A stretch of DNA of 9,463 bases. Source: Acetobacteraceae bacterium (lineage in GTDB: Bacteria; Pseudomonadota; Alphaproteobacteria; Acetobacterales; Acetobacteraceae). The position numbers and the translations under genes were made by a program. This document shows, piece after piece, positions 6,735 through 9,463 of the stretch (its first letter is position 1; each line of letters starts with the position of its first letter). The stretch spans positions 1 through 9,463 of the forward strand of contig JASHVB010000104.1 of assembly GCA_030039695.1 (NCBI GenBank), read 5' to 3'. A model generated the notes under the pieces. That model saw nothing but the letters and a program-made list of their open reading frames with translations. It was not told the origin of the DNA and made no database searches.

Positions 6735-6760
6735 CTTCTCCCGCAGGGGGCGGGCAGGAG
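6735..6760. terminator. Hairpin between the convergent dioxygenase and dehalogenase-like genes
   Basis: CCCGC (6740-6744) pairs with GCGGG (6750-6754). The stem extends by CTTCT (6735-6739) against AGGAG (6756-6760) with one G-U pair and one bulged C. It fills the 39-base gap and could serve transcripts from both sides. No T-run follows. The CTTCTCCCGC arm also resembles the CCCTCTCCCGC repeat at 5818-5856, so it may be a decayed copy. Confidence 0.45.
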
Positions 6761-7483
6761 CTATGCGATGACCTCCGCCAGTTCCGTCATGCTCGGCACG
6801 ATGAGGTCGGGCTGGTGCGGTGTCGCGCCGAATGGGCGGCGGCGGCGATCAATAAACGCGGTGCGCATTCCGCTCGACTTCGCACCGATACAGTCGAACG
6901 CATGGTTGGCGACAAACAGGATCTGCTGCCGCGGCACGCCAACCAGCTCGGCGGCCCTGTCGTAAGTCGCGTGGTGCGGCTTGAAGGCGCCGGCAACCGA
7001 CACCGAGATGATCTGATCGAACGGGATGCCGTGATACCGCCGCGCCGTCTCCAGCATGTCGGGATCGCCGTTCGACAGCACCACCAGCTTGTAATGCTTG
7101 CGTAGCCGGTCGAGCGCCGCCGGCACTTCCGGGAACGGCCTCAGCCGCTCGATTGCAGCGACAAGGTCGTGCGCCTCCTGTGGCGTATATTGAATGCCTG
7201 CGCGGTCCATGACGAACGAGACGGCACGTTCGCCGATCTCGCGGTACGGCGTGTGCGCTGTGCCGAGCAATGCGTCGATCATCGAATTCTCGAAGTGTGT
7301 CCGCCGCCACCAGGTGACGAAGGAGTTCGGATTGCCCGGCCAACCCTTGCGTTGCAGGAACGGTGTTGCGGCTTCCACCAGTCCGCTCTGCATGTCCACG
7401 ACCGTGCCATACTGGTCGAACATGCAGACCTTGATGGTGGAGCGAAGCAGCTGCGGGTCGATCATATCGGTGGTTTCTCGCAT
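6761..7483 (-). CDS. Type II haloacid dehalogenase-like hydrolase (HAD superfamily)
   Basis: This 240-residue protein matches the size of type II L-2-haloacid dehalogenases. The nucleophile motif is FDQYGTVVD with Asp23; Tyr at +2, in place of the phosphatase Asp, points to dehalogenase-type chemistry. Arg60 (WWRRTHF) fits the halide-binding Arg. Ser137 (LSNGDPDML) and Lys168 (AFKPHHATY) are motifs II and III. Motif IV reads FVANHAFD with Asp197 kept, whereas the well-studied L-DEX enzyme has Ser and Asn at the positions held here by Ala192 and His194. Related sequences with an A-x-H-x-x-D pattern are, from memory, common among unproven members. The start ATG at 7483 has an AGGAGGAGGG ribosome site (7491-7500). 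The gene lies 41 bases downstream of the sigma-factor gene on the same strand, so it may be read from that promoter. Substrate unknown; dehalogenation of a 2-haloacid is possible, not shown. Confidence 0.88.
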   Translation of the reverse strand: MRETTDMIDPQLLRSTIKVCMFDQYGTVVDMQSGLVEAATPFLQRKGWPGNPNSFVTWWRRTHFENSMIDALLGTAHTPYREIGERAVSFVMDRAGIQYTPQEAHDLVAAIERLRPFPEVPAALDRLRKHYKLVVLSNGDPDMLETARRYHGIPFDQIISVSVAGAFKPHHATYDRAAELVGVPRQQILFVANHAFDCIGAKSSGMRTAFIDRRRRPFGATPHQPDLIVPSMTELAEVIA

Positions 7484-7524
7484 TGTGAGGCCCTCCTCCT
7501 AGCCTGACAATGAGAGCGAATCCC

Positions 7525-8547
7525 TCAGGACTGTGCGAGGCTTTCCAGCCTGCCGACGGCTTCGCCCAGCGGTACCGGCAGAGTGCGACGACGGGGCGCG
7601 CGCAGCGGCGGCGCGCAGAAGGTCTGCCCGTCGCGGCCGAAGTCGGTGAAGCCTTCCTGCGCCAGCGCGGTGGCGATTTTCCGCTTCGCACTGGCCTCGA
7701 GCTGGTAGACACGCTCACGCGACACGCCGAATTCCTTGGCCAGCACCTCGAGGTGCACGATCTCGTCGCCGCCCGTCATGCAACGGGCGAGAAACACCGT
7801 GCGCTCGCGCTCGCCCAGTATCTCCTGGGTCAGCTCCATGATCCGCTTGCGCGCCTTGGCGTGATCCAGCCGCGCGATCGCGGCCTCCTCCGGCGAGGCG
7901 CTGTCATCGGCCAGGGTATCCTCCAGTTTGGGCGCGCTCGCATCGTCACCGCCTGCGTCATGCAGGCTCAGCGCGCCGCCCCGCATCAGGTTGATGCTGC
8001 GGGCGACTTCGTCGGCTGAGAGGCCGATACGCTGGCCGACACGGGCGCAGAGCTCGGCCTCCGTCGCCTCGACGCGCTCGCGATGGCAGCTTCGCCGCGC
8101 ATCGGCGAGCAATCGTCCGCTCATCTGGAAGAGCCGGCGGTGCGCGTTGGAGGCGGGTAGTCGCACCGGCCCGGAATTGCGCCCGATGTAGTCTTGAATA
8201 GTCCAGCGGATCCAGCCGATCGCGTAAGTGGACAGGCGGCTGTCGAAGCGCTCTGGGTCGAACCGAGCGATTGCGGCGTGCAAGCCGAGATGGCCGGCGC
8301 CGATCAGATCGAGCAGATCGATGCCGGCGTGGCGGTATCGGTTGGCGATGGCGACGACCAGCTTGCTGTGGCTTTCCCACAGCTCAACCAGGGCGGCTTC
8401 GCGCGTCAGCTCGTCCGTGGAGGTCCGCACGATCCCCAGCAACTGACGCTCGCGCTCGAGTGTCAGGCTTGCAAGATTGACCTGACTGCGGATGGCATGG
8501 TGTGCGTGCCGCCCCAGTCCCTCGGTGGTCTTGTCCAACCCGTTCAC
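7525..8547 (-). CDS. RpoH-like sigma-70 family (sigma-32 group) RNA polymerase sigma factor
   Basis: This 340-residue protein shows sigma region 2 at about residues 60-130 (LVVAIANRYRHAG, LIGAGHLGL, FDSRLSTYAIGWIRW), region 3 at about 137-200, and region 4 at about 232-294 with a helix-turn-helix (LAKEFGVSRERVYQLEASA). NAHRRLFQMSG partly resembles the RpoH box (QRKLFFNLR), and region 1.1 is absent, so the sigma-32 group fits better than RpoD. It departs from canonical alphaproteobacterial RpoH in several places, including AIGW at the promoter-melting tryptophan pair. It also has a Pro/Arg-rich C-terminal tail (residues about 296-340). It is therefore probably an accessory paralogue. The start is GTG at 8545-8547 with only a weak CCGGA ribosome site; no better in-frame start exists upstream before a stop. 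The dehalogenase-like gene follows after 41 bases. Regulon unknown; a stress role is inferred from the family. Confidence 0.88.
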   Translation of the reverse strand: MNGLDKTTEGLGRHAHHAIRSQVNLASLTLERERQLLGIVRTSTDELTREAALVELWESHSKLVVAIANRYRHAGIDLLDLIGAGHLGLHAAIARFDPERFDSRLSTYAIGWIRWTIQDYIGRNSGPVRLPASNAHRRLFQMSGRLLADARRSCHRERVEATEAELCARVGQRIGLSADEVARSINLMRGGALSLHDAGGDDASAPKLEDTLADDSASPEEAAIARLDHAKARKRIMELTQEILGERERTVFLARCMTGGDEIVHLEVLAKEFGVSRERVYQLEASAKRKIATALAQEGFTDFGRDGQTFCAPPLRAPRRRTLPVPLGEAVGRLESLAQS

Positions 8548-8781
8548 TCCGGTCGGGGCGGGGTTTGTCGTGTCAGCATTGCCTTCCCGCGGCCTCAGTC
8601 ACAGCGCTCGCGAGGGGTTGTCTGGCGAGGCGGGGTTCGATCGAGCACTGAACGTTGCCGCGACGAACCCTGCTCTCATCCGGCGACAGCACTCACAATT
8701 TGGGACAGCTATAACGGATCCGAAATTCCCACCGCAAGCTCACAGATAGTTAATCTTACGTAGCCTGGGCGCGAGACGATC

Positions 8782-8797
8782 ATCACGGGAACGTGAT
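8782..8797. repeat. Perfect inverted repeat ATCACG-GGAA-CGTGAT
   Basis: Six-base arms flank a 4-base centre, the geometry of a dimeric repressor site or a small RNA hairpin. It lies 235 bases upstream of the sigma-factor start codon. No regulator can be assigned. Confidence 0.5.
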
Positions 8798-8870
8798 ATG
8801 CGGGTGCGGACGTCAGGTGGGGCCATCCGCAAATGCTCGGATCCCGTTCCGGTGGCTTGCGGGGCGTTTT

Positions 8871-8904
8871 GGCAGCCCGCGAGTCCGCCCGGCGGTGGGC
8901 TGCC
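8871..8904. repeat. Strong two-part stem-loop
   Basis: GGCAGCCC (8871-8878) pairs perfectly with GGGCTGCC (8897-8904). The 18-base loop holds an inner CCGC (8885-8888) / GCGG (8892-8895) stem. No T-run follows on either strand, so it is not an intrinsic terminator. It could be part of a structured RNA or leader. Confidence 0.55.
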
Positions 8905-8911
8905 GGTTTGT

Positions 8912-8940
8912 CACGGCGGTCCTGTGGACCACGCCCCGTG
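8912..8940. repeat. Stem-loop CACGG/CCGTG with inner GGTCC-TGT-GGACC
   Basis: The inner stem GGTCC (8918-8922) / GGACC (8926-8930) closes a 3-base loop. The outer arms CACGG (8912-8916) and CCGTG (8936-8940) are also perfect, with an asymmetric internal loop between. It follows the 8871-8904 hairpin by only 7 bases. Confidence 0.5.
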
Positions 8941-9088
8941 TGCCGCGCCGGCCTGTTTGGTGTCTCTGACAATATGCGCTTGTTGAAGATCTGGTCGCAC
9001 GACCGTGTTCGCACCTCAGGGAACCGATACGCTCGATCACCGGATCGGGCGGCCCGCGGCCCGCTCTCTGGGCTCTGTGATCACGAAC

Positions 9089-9358
9089 CTACCGCCGCGC
9101 CTCGCGGTGACCTTCCAGGCGATCGGGATGTTGCTGCCGCTCGAGATCGTCTGCCGCGCGATCAAAGTACCGCGCGACGATGGCGACGACCGCCACCAGC
9201 GCCCACACGAGGGCCGGCAGGCTGATCCGGACTCCGCCAGGCAGGCTCGGTGCGATGAGCGGCGGAAAACTCGTCCTAAGCATGCCGACGACCGCCCCTC
9301 CGATGGTCGCGAGAACGGCAATCATACCAAGAACCGCTAACGCAAGCCTTTTCCACAT
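9089..9358 (-). CDS. Probable small two-helix membrane protein, unknown function
   Basis: This 89-residue product has two hydrophobic segments, at about residues 5-26 and 46-63. They are separated by a Pro/Gly loop (FPPLIAPSLPGGVR), and a charged tail follows (RYFDRAADDLERQQHPD). The lone WKR start and the Arg/Asp flanking charges suit an inner-membrane hairpin with both ends in the cytoplasm. ATG at 9358 is preferred; a TTG at 9385 with a GAGG ribosome site would add nine residues. The second helix and tail faintly recall the C-terminal end of DUF2975-type membrane proteins, which are longer; I do not assert that link. Composition argues for a real gene, but the ribosome site is weak and no homologue is recognised. 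It reads towards the sigma-factor gene across a 541-base gap. Confidence 0.5.
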   Translation of the reverse strand: MWKRLALAVLGMIAVLATIGGAVVGMLRTSFPPLIAPSLPGGVRISLPALVWALVAVVAIVARYFDRAADDLERQQHPDRLEGHREARR

Positions 9359-9463
9359 TCGCCCGGTCGCGGATCGCGAGGGCAAGCGGCAAAGCCTCGC
9401 TGTCCGCCGCGTCGCTCGCTGCCACGGTGTGAGCTAGGGGCCCGGTGGACAGCTCGGCGACCG
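9359..9463. other. Window edge, nothing identified
   Basis: These 105 bases should include the promoter of the small membrane-protein gene, but I see no clear -35/-10 pair. Open frames here are short and stop at the TAG read on the - strand near 9435. Confidence 0.4.

Larger units (their letters stand above)
8548..9088. other. 541-base non-coding stretch rich in inverted repeats
   Basis: No open frame here on either strand shows family features, a good ribosome site or plausible protein composition. The part next to the sigma-factor gene should contain its promoter. One weak candidate on the - strand is TTGCGG followed 17 bases later by TTATAG, in the interval about 8710-8740. Between 8782 and 8940 four inverted repeats follow one another: 8782-8797, 8805-8831, 8871-8904 and 8912-8940. 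A short GC hairpin (CGGGC 9046-9050 / GCCCG 9059-9063) lies just past the stop of the small membrane-protein gene and could mark its transcript end. Confidence 0.6.

Noticed and set aside
8630..8655. GGGGTTCGATCGAG, reminiscent of a tRNA T-arm
   Set aside because: The bases on either side of TTCGATC do not pair as a T-stem and no acceptor or anticodon stem is found nearby.
8788..8815. GGAAC followed by CGT, resembling a general-stress (EcfG) promoter
   Set aside because: The spacing is 18 bases and the second box reads CGTC not CGTT, and GGAAC is part of the inverted repeat. It also points towards no supported gene.
8709..9040. Two - strand open frames of 75 and 101 codons in the gap upstream of the sigma-factor gene
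   Set aside because: The products are Arg/Pro-rich without hydrophobic core or motifs, and the ribosome sites are poor.
9037..9321. Alternative - strand frame overlapping the small membrane-protein gene
   Set aside because: It is Ser/Arg-rich and lacks the two hydrophobic helices that make the 9089-9358 frame credible.
1..9463. Mobile element, prophage, CRISPR or RNA operon
   Set aside because: No transposase, integrase, terminal repeats, regularly spaced repeats, or rRNA/tRNA signatures were seen on either strand.

Overview
The window is GC-rich and densely coded, and holds nine protein genes plus one probable small membrane-protein gene. The gene families, the Tat-exported binding protein, the RpoH-like sigma factor and the base composition suggest an alphaproteobacterium, perhaps an Acetobacteraceae/Rhodospirillales member. 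That placement is inference; there is no rRNA or other taxonomic marker. I see no tRNA, rRNA, CRISPR array, transposase, integrase or phage gene.

Left part (1-1315, + strand): the end of a YghU-type glutathione S-transferase gene overlaps by 4 bases a VOC (glyoxalase/dioxygenase superfamily) gene. The pair looks like a small glutathione or electrophile-handling operon. Next (1514-2608, - strand) come a minimal secreted OmpA-like peptidoglycan-binding protein and, upstream of it, an isochorismatase-fold hydrolase whose usual catalytic Cys is Gly. The hydrolase is divergent, across 81 bases, from a class V PLP-dependent aminotransferase/lyase-like gene (2690-3862, +).

Middle part (3863-7483): a 345-base non-coding stretch with inverted repeats is followed by a Tat-exported SBP_bac_5 solute-binding protein gene on the - strand. 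It is divergent from a phytanoyl-CoA dioxygenase (PhyH) family gene on the + strand. The 99 bases between them carry a CCCTCTCC/GGAGAGGG palindromic repeat, with degenerate relatives at the far ends of both genes. PhyH converges on a type II haloacid-dehalogenase-like gene. A plausible but unproven reading is uptake of a small organic solute followed by oxidation or hydrolysis. Three of these enzymes show substitutions at normally conserved active-site positions: Arg for the distal iron His in PhyH, Gly for Cys in the isochorismatase-like protein, and Ala/His in the dehalogenase-like protein.

Right part (7525-9463): an RpoH-like sigma factor gene (- strand, GTG start) lies just upstream of the dehalogenase-like gene. 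Behind it is a 541-base non-coding stretch with a cluster of inverted repeats (8782-8940), then a probable 89-residue two-helix membrane protein on the - strand. The last 100 or so bases hold nothing I can identify.
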